A stretch of DNA of 64,000 nucleotides from JACQFK01 sp964619955 (GTDB lineage: Bacteria > Planctomycetota > MHYJ01 > JACPRB01): contig CAZUJF010000025.1 of the NCBI GenBank assembly GCA_964619955.1, forward strand, positions 1 to 64,000, read 5' to 3'. Positions 34,093 to 42,425 of this stretch are shown here, one piece after another; the stretch's first letter is position 1, and the number at the start of each line of letters is the position of its first letter. Position numbers and translations under genes: made by a program. The notes under the pieces were generated by a model that saw nothing but the letters and a program-made list of their open reading frames with translations, searched no databases and was not told the DNA's origin.

Positions 34093-35079
34093 ATGAAACG
34101 GGCCGTCCTCCCCGACGTCCACGGGAACCTCGAGGCCCTGGACGCCGTCCTGCGCGACATCGACTCGCGCAACGACCGCGGCGCCGGCATCGCCGAGATC
34201 CTCTGCCTGGGCGACGTCGTCGGCCTCGGACCCAATCCGCGGGAATGCCTCGAGCGCGTCAAACAGCGCTGCGCCCGCACGCTGCTCGGGGATCACGAAC
34301 GCAAGACGATCGAGAAGATCCGCAAGCCCCTGAACCCGGTCGAGGATCTCGGGCCCGGCGGCCGCGAAGGCGTCCTCTGGGCCATCCACCAGCTGCTCGG
34401 CAGCGACGCCGGCCCGGGCTACGACGACTCGCCGACGATCGAGCTGCTGGGCACCGTCTTCGCCCCCGACTACGAGGCGAAGCTCGCGGCGGAGCTGGCG
34501 CGCCGCACGGAGCACGCGACGGAACTGCAGGTGCCCCTCGCCGAGCGCATGGCGGGCGGGGAAACGGCGATGACGCGCGCGCTCCTGACCCGCATGCTCA
34601 CGCATTCCGGGATCCGCGGCCTCGTCCTGCAGTTCATGCACCGCACGAAGATCCGCCGCGAGGCGGACGAGTGGCTCCGCTGGCTGGGCTCGCTGCCCGC
34701 CTCCGCGCGCATCGACCACGCCCGCCTCGTCCACGACAACCCTTTCGCGCCGGGCGACGGCCGGCCCGTCCTCGACGCGCCCGCCGATCCCGCAAAACCC
34801 TTTCATCCGCTCTCGACGCTGTTCAGCAAACTCGACTGGGGCAGCTCCACGCTCCTCTTCTTCGGCCACTCCCACGCCGCCGGCGTCTACCGCGACCCCG
34901 CACGGCCGGGCCTGCTCGCCGCGAACCCCGGCTGCCTGAAGGCCGGCGCCCCCGAAGCCACCTGGCTGCTTTGGGACCCGGCGGCCGAGCCGCGCGTCGA
35001 GCTGGTGCGCGTCCCCGTCTCCCAGGCCGCCCTCACCCTCGAGAAAATGGGCTCGGCGGGGCTTCCCCTTCCGACATAG
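34093..35079 (+). CDS. Metallophosphoesterase (calcineurin-like)
   Basis: Cytosolic phosphoesterase of 328 residues with the metal-binding motifs of the calcineurin-like superfamily: D-V-H-G-N near residue 8, G-D-V-V-G near 39, G-D-H-E near 66 and G-H-S-H near 256. Between the third and last motif lies a helical insertion (about 75-220) longer than in the small YfcE-like enzymes, with HRTKIRREADEWLRWL. The insert may define substrate choice; nothing shows whether it cleaves nucleotides, phosphodiesters or protein phosphate. It is 3 bases after the PQQ gene and 15 before the cysteine desulfurase gene, so the four genes are probably one unit. Confidence 0.85.
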   Translation: MKRAVLPDVHGNLEALDAVLRDIDSRNDRGAGIAEILCLGDVVGLGPNPRECLERVKQRCARTLLGDHERKTIEKIRKPLNPVEDLGPGGREGVLWAIHQLLGSDAGPGYDDSPTIELLGTVFAPDYEAKLAAELARRTEHATELQVPLAERMAGGETAMTRALLTRMLTHSGIRGLVLQFMHRTKIRREADEWLRWLGSLPASARIDHARLVHDNPFAPGDGRPVLDAPADPAKPFHPLSTLFSKLDWGSSTLLFFGHSHAAGVYRDPARPGLLAANPGCLKAGAPEATWLLWDPAAEPRVELVRVPVSQAALTLEKMGSAGLPLPT

Positions 35080-35094
35080 AATGGGCGTCGTTCC

Positions 35095-36225
35095 ATGAAC
35101 GCCGATCCGGACGCCCGCTATTTCGACTACGCCGCCAGCGCCCCGCCCTGGCCGGAGGCGCTCCGGCGCTTCGAGCAGGTCTCGGCGGAAGCCTTCGGAA
35201 ATCCCTCCGCCTCCCACGCCTGGGGTCGGAAGGCGCGGACCCTGCTGGAAGGCGCCCGGCAGTCCCTCCTGGACCGGACGGGCTTCCGGGGCGATCTCGT
35301 GCTCAGCTCCGGCGCCACCGAGGCGAACAACCTGGTCCTCCGCAGCGTCATGGGCGCCTTTCCGAAGGGGAGACTGCTGCTCGCGGCCGACGTCCACGCC
35401 TCCGCCTGGTTCGCGAAGGAGCTCTGGCCCGGACGGGTCGACATCCTCCCGACGGGCCCGAACGGACTCCTCGATCCCGGGCGCCTCGCCGCGGCACTGA
35501 ACTCCGCACACGTCCTCTGCAGCCTCGTGCACGCCAACAACGAAACCGGCGTGATCCAGGATCTGGCGGCCCTCGCCGCCGTCTGCGCATCCCGGAAGGT
35601 TCCCCTGCACGCGGACTGCGTCCAGATCCTCGGCCACCTCCCGGCGGACTACTCCGGCGCCACCTACGCCACGTTTTCCGCCCACAAGTTCGGCGGTCCG
35701 CGCGGCGTGGGCGGCGTGTTCACCCGGGCCCCCGGACTCGCCGCACAGATCTCCGGCGGCGGACAGGAACGGGGACGGCGCAGCGGCACCGAGCCCGTCG
35801 CGGGGCTCGCCGCCGCCGCGCTGGCGCTGGAACTCTCGCTGACCGCCGAGCCCTCGGAAACGCCGCGCCTCCGGGAACTCGCCCGCACGCTGACGCAGCA
35901 GCTGCTTCGCGAGATCCCGGGCCTGCTCGTGAACTCCGACACCGAGCGCGGCCTGCCCGGCCTCGTCTCGGTCTGCCTGCCCGGCCTCACCGGCGAAACC
36001 GTGGCCGTCGAGATGAGCCTCCGGGGCTTCGCCCTCTCCGCGGGCGCCGCCTGCGGATCGGGCCGCATGGAGCCGTCCCGCGTCGTGCTCGCCATGGGCC
36101 GCACCCGCGAGCAGGCGCTCGGCACCCTCCGCATCTCCATGGGCCGGGGCACGACGCCGGCCTCCGTGCAGGAACTCGCCGCCACCCTCCGGGAGGTCGT
36201 GGAGAAGCAGAGGGCCCTGGCGTGA
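35095..36225 (+). CDS. Cysteine desulfurase (NifS/IscS family)
   Basis: PLP enzyme of 376 residues that would take sulfur from cysteine as a persulfide for Fe-S or thio-modification pathways. Motifs in order: YFDYAASAPP, GNPSASHAWGR, LSSGATEANNLVL, LVHANNETGVIQD, HADCVQILGH, SAHKFGGPRGVGG with the PLP-binding Lys, SGGGQERGRRSGTEPVAG and the active-site loop SAGAACGSG with the catalytic Cys. Its length fits group I enzymes. No IscU or other scaffold is nearby. The following gene starts inside its stop (GTGA overlap of 4 bases), so the unknown protein is likely to act with it. Confidence 0.92.
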   Translation: MNADPDARYFDYAASAPPWPEALRRFEQVSAEAFGNPSASHAWGRKARTLLEGARQSLLDRTGFRGDLVLSSGATEANNLVLRSVMGAFPKGRLLLAADVHASAWFAKELWPGRVDILPTGPNGLLDPGRLAAALNSAHVLCSLVHANNETGVIQDLAALAAVCASRKVPLHADCVQILGHLPADYSGATYATFSAHKFGGPRGVGGVFTRAPGLAAQISGGGQERGRRSGTEPVAGLAAAALALELSLTAEPSETPRLRELARTLTQQLLREIPGLLVNSDTERGLPGLVSVCLPGLTGETVAVEMSLRGFALSAGAACGSGRMEPSRVVLAMGRTREQALGTLRISMGRGTTPASVQELAATLREVVEKQRALA

Positions 36226-37385
36226 GCGGTTTCGAAGCAGCGCCGCTCCGCCTCGATTCCCCCGCGCCCGAACGCGTGCGGGCCGCCTACCAGGAACTGC
36301 CCGAGCGCGGAGCTCTGGAGATCCGCTGCCGTCCCGGGGAGCGCGCCGCGCTGCTCCGCGCCGCGGAAGCCGCCGGATTCTTCGGCATGCGCCTGGACGA
36401 AGCCGGCCTGCGGGCCTGGAAGGGCAAGGCCGGTCCCTGTTTCGAAACCGGCCGCGACGCCGCCTATCGCGGATCCGCCGCCGCGGCGCTCGACGACGAC
36501 GGCCACCTGCTCTTCGGCCGCCTGCGGCTCTGCGAGAAGACCGCCGAGCTCTACCGCTCGCCCGCGTACGCCGGATTGGTCGAGGTTTCCGAGGGAAGCC
36601 CCGCCCTGCTCGCGCGGCTGGGGAAGGATCCGGCCCCCTTCGACTGCGACACGTTCGAACGCGACGCGGCCGCGCTTGCGTCGACGCTGGTCGCAACGAC
36701 GGATTCCGGCGGGAAAAGCGCCGTCTACTATCCCGGGCCCTTCCGGATGCTCATCCTCCGCGACGGAACGATCCTCAAACGCGGCGAACAGGTCCTCGTG
36801 GAGCGCGGAGCGGCGGAAGCGCTCGTCGCCCGTGACGGCGCGCTCCCGGCCCCCGGGGGCGCGACGGCCCCGAACTACCTGACCCTGTTCCGGGAACGGG
36901 GCGCCGCGTGCCTCCTGGAAGGCGCGGCCGTTTCAAGCGCGGGAACCGCCCCCGACCTGGTCTCGCTCGGAGCGGCGCCGCTCAAGCTCCGCCGCCGCCT
37001 CGTGAGGCTCATCGAACGGGGGGACGACTACTTCATCCTGAGCGGCAGCGACCCCGCCCAGGCGGACGGCTGCTGTCCCAGCGACGACGTCGGCGCCGCC
37101 CAGGTGCTCGTGCGCGCGGGGGTCCTCGCCGCCGTCACGGCCTCGGCCGACGCGGCCTGCCCGGCCACGATCTTCGCCTTCGCCGGCGAACTCCGCCTGA
37201 AGGACGGACGTCCCGAATTCTCGCGCAATGCCCCGCTGCGGGAACAGGCGCTCGCCTATCTGCGCTCGGGGGCCGGACTGCTGCCGCGCGTGCTGTTGCG
37301 CGCGCTCCTCTTCCTGCTGCTGGCGCTCGGGGCCGCGGGGCTCGCCTGGCAGATCCTGACGCTCACTCGCTCCGGAGCGCGCTGA
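36222..37385 (+). CDS. Unknown membrane-anchored protein coupled to cysteine desulfurase
   Basis: Protein of 387 residues, family not recognised. The first 75 residues (LRLDSPAPERVRAAYQEL, GALEIRCRPGERAALLRAAEAAGFFGM, WKGKAG) look like a TusA/SirA-type sulfur-carrier fold in spacing and secondary structure, but the usual CPxP is SPAP. The middle part has several Cys (GPCFET, FDCDTF, GCCPSDD, DAACPAT). A single membrane helix near the end (about 360-380, LLFLLLALGAAGLAWQI) would hold it by a tail anchor. Start is GTG 36222, overlapping the desulfurase stop. The link to sulfur transfer is inference from position and a weak resemblance. Its last 23 bases overlap the convergent permease gene. Confidence 0.6.
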   Translation: MSGFEAAPLRLDSPAPERVRAAYQELPERGALEIRCRPGERAALLRAAEAAGFFGMRLDEAGLRAWKGKAGPCFETGRDAAYRGSAAAALDDDGHLLFGRLRLCEKTAELYRSPAYAGLVEVSEGSPALLARLGKDPAPFDCDTFERDAAALASTLVATTDSGGKSAVYYPGPFRMLILRDGTILKRGEQVLVERGAAEALVARDGALPAPGGATAPNYLTLFRERGAACLLEGAAVSSAGTAPDLVSLGAAPLKLRRRLVRLIERGDDYFILSGSDPAQADGCCPSDDVGAAQVLVRAGVLAAVTASADAACPATIFAFAGELRLKDGRPEFSRNAPLREQALAYLRSGAGLLPRVLLRALLFLLLALGAAGLAWQILTLTRSGAR

Positions 37386-40300
37386 TCAACGGACCCCGGA
37401 GGGCCCGGCGCGCCGCGAGACTCACCCAGCCCTTCGCGAGCAGCGCGGCGGCCGCCAGGAAGAGGCCCAGCAGCCCCAGGGGCAGTTCCACTTCAGGACG
37501 CAGCAGCGCCGGCAGCATGGCCAGCAGCGACGCCAGCGTCCCGATCAGCAGCGCCCCCGACACGAGCAGCCCGTGCTCGGCGGACACCGCCCGGACCGCG
37601 TCCTGCCGCGTCCAGCCCAGGGACTGCAGCACCGCGAATTCCGCGCGGCGCTCCATCACGTTCCGGAGCACGAGCACGCCCATGCCCGCCGTGCCCAGCA
37701 GCAGCCCGAGCGCGCCGAGCAGCACGAACATCGTCAGGTACGCGCTTTCGACGGCGTAGTAGTCCCGCAGCCGCGCCACGGCCGGCACGAGATCGAGGCC
37801 GACGGTCTCCATCCGCTCCACGAGATGCCGCGCCACCCCGGCGGCCCGCGCCGCGGGCGCATCCACCAGGAAGATCCGGGTCCCCGCCTCGGCGGGGTAC
37901 ATCCGGCTGAAGTCCCGCTGCGCGAGGATCAGGCGGCCCTGCAGGACCGTGAGCCGCTGCGGCAGCGCGCCCACGAGCCGGATCCGGACCGCGGCGCCCC
38001 GCTCGTCCCGGTACTCCAGCACATCGCCCGTCTTGGGATCCACCCGCTTGCGCAGCTTCCAGAGCGCGGTCGCCGCGTCGCCCACCAGCGCGGGAACGGC
38101 GCCGTCCGCCTGGGGCGCGTCGAGCAGCGCCCAGAGCTCCGCCGGCGCGAACGCCCCCAGCTTCGCCATGCGGACCGGATCCACGCCCACGAGCGGCGGG
38201 GCGGCCGCCATGTTCAGGTTGAGGCAGCTCGCATCGTCCCCCTCGCGCGCCTTGATCTGCAGGATGGAGACGCCCTCGAGCGCCGCGGGATCCGTCAGCC
38301 GCTGCGCAGTTCGACCCTTCTCGCCCGCCAGATCGTGGACGACGCCGACGCTCGACTCCCCGACCAGGGCGAAACCTCCCGTCCCGGAAAGCCGCAGGCC
38401 TTCGAGCCGCGTGAGATCCTCCTTCATCGCCGACACGGAGAGGACCATGAAGATGCCGGAGGCGAGCATCGCCGCCGCCGCGAGCGCCCGTCCCGGACGA
38501 CGCGAGGCGTTCCGCCGGCCCAGTCCCGCCACGGAAAGCCCGCCCCGCGCGGCGGCCGTCACGCGCAGACGCAGCATCGAAAGCCCGGCGAGCAGCAGGA
38601 GCGCGCCCGCTCCGAAAAACGCCGGCGCCAGCTGCGTGGATCCCGCCAGCAGCGCCCCTCCCACGATCGCCGCGGCGCCGAGCAGTCCGCCGGCCGCCAG
38701 CAGCTTCGGAAGGCGCCCGCCGCCGGCCGCCGCGGACTCCCGCTCCAGCGAGGCGGTGAAATCCTCGGACACCAGCTGGCGCACCGGACGCGTCACCTGC
38801 CGCCGGAGCGCGAGCGCCATGGCGCCCAGCGAGACCAGCGCCGCGCCGAGCACGGCCCCGATCGCGGAGCCCGCCGTGGCCTGGAACGTGAGGGTCGCAT
38901 GGGCCACCGCGCCGCTGCCCCAGCCCGAGAGACCCCAGAGCAGGAACTTCGCGAAGCCCCACCCGACGGGCAGCCCGGCCAGCGAGCCCGTGAACGCCAC
39001 TCCCGCCCCCTCGAGGAGGAACAGATTCCGCACCTGCCGGGGCGTGAAGCCGCCGGCGAGCAGCACGCCCATCTCACGCGCGCGCTGTTCCGCCGAGAAG
39101 ACGAAGAGCAGCCCCGTCAGCAGCAGCGCGGCGCCGATGAGGAAGAAACTCATGCCGAGGAAGAGCCCGCCCAGATCCATGGACTGCGCCACGGCCTGGA
39201 GCGCCTGCTCGCGCGCCGCCGTCACCGGCAGCCCGGCCGACTCCGGCGTCAGGCGGCCCCGCAGCGCCCGGGCCAGCGCCTCCGGATCCCCGGACCCGGG
39301 AGGGTAGCGCACCGCCATCAGATCGCCGAAGCGGTTCGCCCAGAGCGCCCGACCGGTCGCGAGCGTCACGAACGCCTTCGGGGTCTGCCGGTGTTTATCC
39401 CAGTACTCCTCGTTCGCCTTGTCGTTCAACTCGGCTTCCTTCATGGGAAGGCCGATGTCCCAGTCCGCGCAGCGGTTCACGTCCGTCAAACCGGGAAAAC
39501 GCGGCACCAGCGCCTGCTCCACCGCCAGGTCCTTCATCTCGAGCACCGCCCGGATCCGGAACTCGCGTTTCTTCGGCTGGAACACGTCGCCGGGCAGCAG
39601 CTCCGACCATCCGACCGTCAACGCCTCCCCCGGCTTCAGCTGCAAATGGTCCGCCAGCCAGCGGTTGACGAGGATCTCGTCGTCCTTCATGTCCGCCGGC
39701 ACCACGCCGAGCCCCGGGGCCGGCGAGAGCGCGCTGACGAAGGAATACGGCGTGGACTTCCCGGCCGCCGACGTGAGCGAATCCACCACATAGGAGAGCG
39801 CGCCCACGGCGCCGGGCCGCAGCTCCAGCGCACGCGCCGACACTTCCAGATCCAGATAGATGCGCGCGCTTTCAAGCTGGACGAGGCCGGGCAGCGTCCG
39901 TATCGAAAGCCCCGCATCCTCGATCGTCCAGGTCCGCGCCAGCGCCTCGCGCAGCACCCCGGGCGCCGCGGGGGACACGAGCAGATTCGCCAGGCCCGGC
40001 AGCTCGAGCGTCTCCTGCAGCCCCTTCAGGCTCGTGAACGCCACGTGGGGGGCGCTCTGGTCGGAACGCAGGCTGAAACGACCCAGCTGCGCGTCACTCA
40101 ACACCGCGACAACCGTGAACAAGCCGCGCCGCGTGGCGCTCTCCTTCCGGCTGGCGAGCGGGGCGTCGCGGGACAGCAGCGCGGGCTTCGCCATGCGGAT
40201 CGCGATCTCATCGCCTTTCCGGACGCCCAGCGCCTCCGCCAGGCGGCTCCCGAGCGCGACCTGCCCGGGCTCAAGACCCAGATCCGCCGGCCTTTCCGCG

Positions 40301-40653
40301 AGCTTCAGAAACGCCGCGTCCACCCCGATGAAGCCCACCCGGTTGATCTGGCGGCGCGGCTTGCCGGCGGACTCCTCGCGAAGGGCCATGGCCTTCACCT
40401 GGAGGGCGGCCGCGGAGGGCAGCCCAAGCCGCGCCGGAAGATCGTCCTTGAAGTAGCGGTTCCCGGTGTCGAGGGCGGACTGGATGCCGCCGAGCCGGAC
40501 GAGGGCGATGCCGCCGAGACTCGCGCGGACGGAATCGCCCACGAAGAGCGCCCCGGCGAGGACGGCGGCGGAGACGGCGCAGCCCGCGAGGACGCCGAGC
40601 TGGGTGCGGCGGTGAAAGCGGAGCCCCCGGGCGGCGAGGGTGAACAGGTTCAT
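37363..40653 (-). CDS. FtsX/MacB-type ABC transporter permease
   Basis: Large inner-membrane permease of 1096 residues with the build of the double-FtsX exporters: an N-terminal helix (LGVLAGCAVSAAVLAGALFVGDSV), an extended extracytoplasmic domain (about 45-480), a first three-helix core (GLFLGMSFFLIGAALLLTGLLFVF near 490, then helices to about 620), a second helix and extracytoplasmic domain, and a C-terminal core (YLTMFVLLGALGLLLGTAGMGVLVLRNVMERRAEFAVLQSLGWTR). The ERRAEFAVLQSLG coupling segment is typical of FtsX domains. It pairs with the ATPase whose stop overlaps its start by 4 bases. Such exporters move lipoproteins, peptides or lipids across or out of the inner membrane; the cargo is unknown. 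Confidence 0.88.
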   Translation of the reverse strand: MNLFTLAARGLRFHRRTQLGVLAGCAVSAAVLAGALFVGDSVRASLGGIALVRLGGIQSALDTGNRYFKDDLPARLGLPSAAALQVKAMALREESAGKPRRQINRVGFIGVDAAFLKLAERPADLGLEPGQVALGSRLAEALGVRKGDEIAIRMAKPALLSRDAPLASRKESATRRGLFTVVAVLSDAQLGRFSLRSDQSAPHVAFTSLKGLQETLELPGLANLLVSPAAPGVLREALARTWTIEDAGLSIRTLPGLVQLESARIYLDLEVSARALELRPGAVGALSYVVDSLTSAAGKSTPYSFVSALSPAPGLGVVPADMKDDEILVNRWLADHLQLKPGEALTVGWSELLPGDVFQPKKREFRIRAVLEMKDLAVEQALVPRFPGLTDVNRCADWDIGLPMKEAELNDKANEEYWDKHRQTPKAFVTLATGRALWANRFGDLMAVRYPPGSGDPEALARALRGRLTPESAGLPVTAAREQALQAVAQSMDLGGLFLGMSFFLIGAALLLTGLLFVFSAEQRAREMGVLLAGGFTPRQVRNLFLLEGAGVAFTGSLAGLPVGWGFAKFLLWGLSGWGSGAVAHATLTFQATAGSAIGAVLGAALVSLGAMALALRRQVTRPVRQLVSEDFTASLERESAAAGGGRLPKLLAAGGLLGAAAIVGGALLAGSTQLAPAFFGAGALLLLAGLSMLRLRVTAAARGGLSVAGLGRRNASRRPGRALAAAAMLASGIFMVLSVSAMKEDLTRLEGLRLSGTGGFALVGESSVGVVHDLAGEKGRTAQRLTDPAALEGVSILQIKAREGDDASCLNLNMAAAPPLVGVDPVRMAKLGAFAPAELWALLDAPQADGAVPALVGDAATALWKLRKRVDPKTGDVLEYRDERGAAVRIRLVGALPQRLTVLQGRLILAQRDFSRMYPAEAGTRIFLVDAPAARAAGVARHLVERMETVGLDLVPAVARLRDYYAVESAYLTMFVLLGALGLLLGTAGMGVLVLRNVMERRAEFAVLQSLGWTRQDAVRAVSAEHGLLVSGALLIGTLASLLAMLPALLRPEVELPLGLLGLFLAAAALLAKGWVSLAARRALRGPLISALRSE

Positions 40654-41333
40654 GCGCGCGTCACGACCCGGCCGTCCCGCAGTTCCAGCACGCGTCCGAG
40701 GCGCGCGGCCAGGTCGGCGGCGTGCGTCACCACCACCAGCGCCACCCCCTCCTCGCGATTCAGTTCGGCGAGCAGCTGCGCAAGCGCCTCGGCGGAGGCG
40801 CGGTCGAGCGATCCCGTGGGTTCATCCGCCAGGAGGAGCCGCGGCTTGTTGATCAAGGCGCGCACGACGGCGGCCCGCTGGCACTCGCCGCCGGAAAGCT
40901 GTCCCGGCCGGTGATGCAGTCGCTGGCCGAGCCCCACGCGTTCGAGCAGCGCGCGCGCCCGGGGCTCCGCCTCCGCGGCGCGTCCGCGCGGCAGCGCCGG
41001 CACCAGGGCATTCTCGAGAAGGGAGCATTGCGGCAGCAGATGGTGCAGCTGGAACACGAAGCCGACGACGGAGCCCCTTAATTCCGCCAGCTGCGCGGGC
41101 GTCAGGGACTGGATCTCGCGGCCCTCGAGGAGCACGCGGCCCGCCGTGGGCCGGTCGAGCGTGCCCAGGATGTTCAGGAGCGTGCTCTTCCCGCAGCCGG
41201 ACGGCCCCGCGATCGCGATCGACTCCCCCGCCGCGATCTTCAGATCGATGCCCTGGAGCACCGGCGTCTCCACGCCCTCCGGGGAGCGGTAGGACTTCGT
41301 CACGCCGGAAAGTTCGACGAGCGTCGCGGCCAT
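40650..41333 (-). CDS. ABC transporter ATP-binding protein (LolD/MacB type)
   Basis: ATPase of 227 residues, the usual size for LolD-type subunits. Walker A is GPSGCGKSTLLN (near residue 39), the Q-loop GFVFQLHHLLPQCSLLENAL, the signature LSGGECQRAAVVRAL and Walker B RLLLADEPTGSLD, with the H-loop in VVVTHAADLA. It drives the FtsX-type permease encoded next with a 4-base overlap. It follows the PQQ-like gene by three bases. Confidence 0.95.
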   Translation of the reverse strand: MAATLVELSGVTKSYRSPEGVETPVLQGIDLKIAAGESIAIAGPSGCGKSTLLNILGTLDRPTAGRVLLEGREIQSLTPAQLAELRGSVVGFVFQLHHLLPQCSLLENALVPALPRGRAAEAEPRARALLERVGLGQRLHHRPGQLSGGECQRAAVVRALINKPRLLLADEPTGSLDRASAEALAQLLAELNREEGVALVVVTHAADLAARLGRVLELRDGRVVTRA

Positions 41334-41336
41334 GGG

Positions 41337-42425
41337 CTACTTCGCCCCCCACGCGGAGACGGTGCCGTCGTCCGCGCCGACGATGATCCGGCCGCCGACG
41401 AGGGCGGGCGGCGTGATCTCGTCGCTCACCTTGAGCACCGTGACCGGGCGGCCCGTGGCGAGTTCCAGCAGATGCAGGGAGCCGGCGGCGCCGACGATGA
41501 CGCGTTCGCCCGCCACGACGGGCGACGCGGGGGCGCCCTTGGTGTCGACGTTCCAGAGCTGCTTCCCCGTCGTCCGGTCGAGGGCGTAGAGACGGCCGTC
41601 GTCCGAGCCGAAGAGCACGACCTTCGCGGCGACCGCCGGCGTCGTGAACGACTCCTTCCGCGTGTCCGTGTTGGTCCAGAGGATCTTCTGCGCCGCGAGA
41701 TCCACGGCGAAGAACTTCCCGGTGCGGCTTCCCGCATACGCGATCCCCGCGCTGACGGCCACGCCTCCGGCGACCTGGCAGTCCCCTCCCAGCGGGACGT
41801 CGGAGATCTTCCCGCCCTTCGCGGCGGAAAAGACATGAAGGGCGGACGCGCAGCTGCCCATGACGATGCTGCCGGCGCCGACGCCGGGGGAGCCGTCCGC
41901 GCGGTCCTGGGCCGCCGATTTCCAGGCGCCCTTCCCGGTCTCCAAATCGACGGCGTGCAGCACGCCGGTGGATTGCGCGATGACGACGACTCCGGGCTTC
42001 CCGCCTTCGAGCTCGATCCGGTTGGCGCTGCCCTGGATGCCGTCCTCGGTGTCGTAGGACCAGAGTTTCTTTCCGTCCGCGGCGGCGAACGCGTGCAGCT
42101 TCCCCTCGGAGGTGCCGGCGAGCACGCGCCCTTCCGCGACCATCGGGGGCGCGCCGAAGGCGTCCTTGCCTTCCAGGACCGCCGACCAGAGCAGGTTCCC
42201 CTCGAGATCCAGCGCGTGGATCGAGTTCTTCACGACGAAATGGATCCGGCCCTGCGCGGACACGGGGGCGAATTCGACGGGCCCCGGGGCCTTGTGCCGC
42301 CAGAGCCGCACGGGCGCGTCGGGAGGCGCCACGGCCGCCACGCCGTCGAGCGAATAGCCGCCGTGGTACGTGGGCCATTCGGCGGCCTGCGCGGCCAGCA
42401 TCAGGACGAAAGGCAGTCCGCTCAC
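41337..42425 (-). CDS. Exported PQQ-like beta-propeller protein
   Basis: Exported protein of 362 residues: short hydrophobic leader (VSGLPFVLMLAAQAAEW) and about eight propeller blades with ALDLEGNLLWSA, AFAAADGKKLWSYD, AVDLETGKGAWKS, AVDLAAQKILWTN, ALDRTTGKQLWNVD and LLELATGRPV. The end (GTVSAWGAK) is a normal closing strand. It is BamB-like in build, without visible cofactor residues. I start at GTG 42425, which overlaps the glycosyltransferase stop by four bases; the longer open frame upstream is antisense coincidence. It sits between a glycosyltransferase and an ABC exporter. Confidence 0.82.
   Translation of the reverse strand: MSGLPFVLMLAAQAAEWPTYHGGYSLDGVAAVAPPDAPVRLWRHKAPGPVEFAPVSAQGRIHFVVKNSIHALDLEGNLLWSAVLEGKDAFGAPPMVAEGRVLAGTSEGKLHAFAAADGKKLWSYDTEDGIQGSANRIELEGGKPGVVVIAQSTGVLHAVDLETGKGAWKSAAQDRADGSPGVGAGSIVMGSCASALHVFSAAKGGKISDVPLGGDCQVAGGVAVSAGIAYAGSRTGKFFAVDLAAQKILWTNTDTRKESFTTPAVAAKVVLFGSDDGRLYALDRTTGKQLWNVDTKGAPASPVVAGERVIVGAAGSLHLLELATGRPVTVLKVSDEITPPALVGGRIIVGADDGTVSAWGAK

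Noticed and set aside
32722..36696. Long upstream extension of the small TPR-like protein
   Set aside because: It is antisense to the propeller, phosphoesterase and desulfurase genes; the GGAGG-preceded ATG at 32721 gives a sensible anchored protein.
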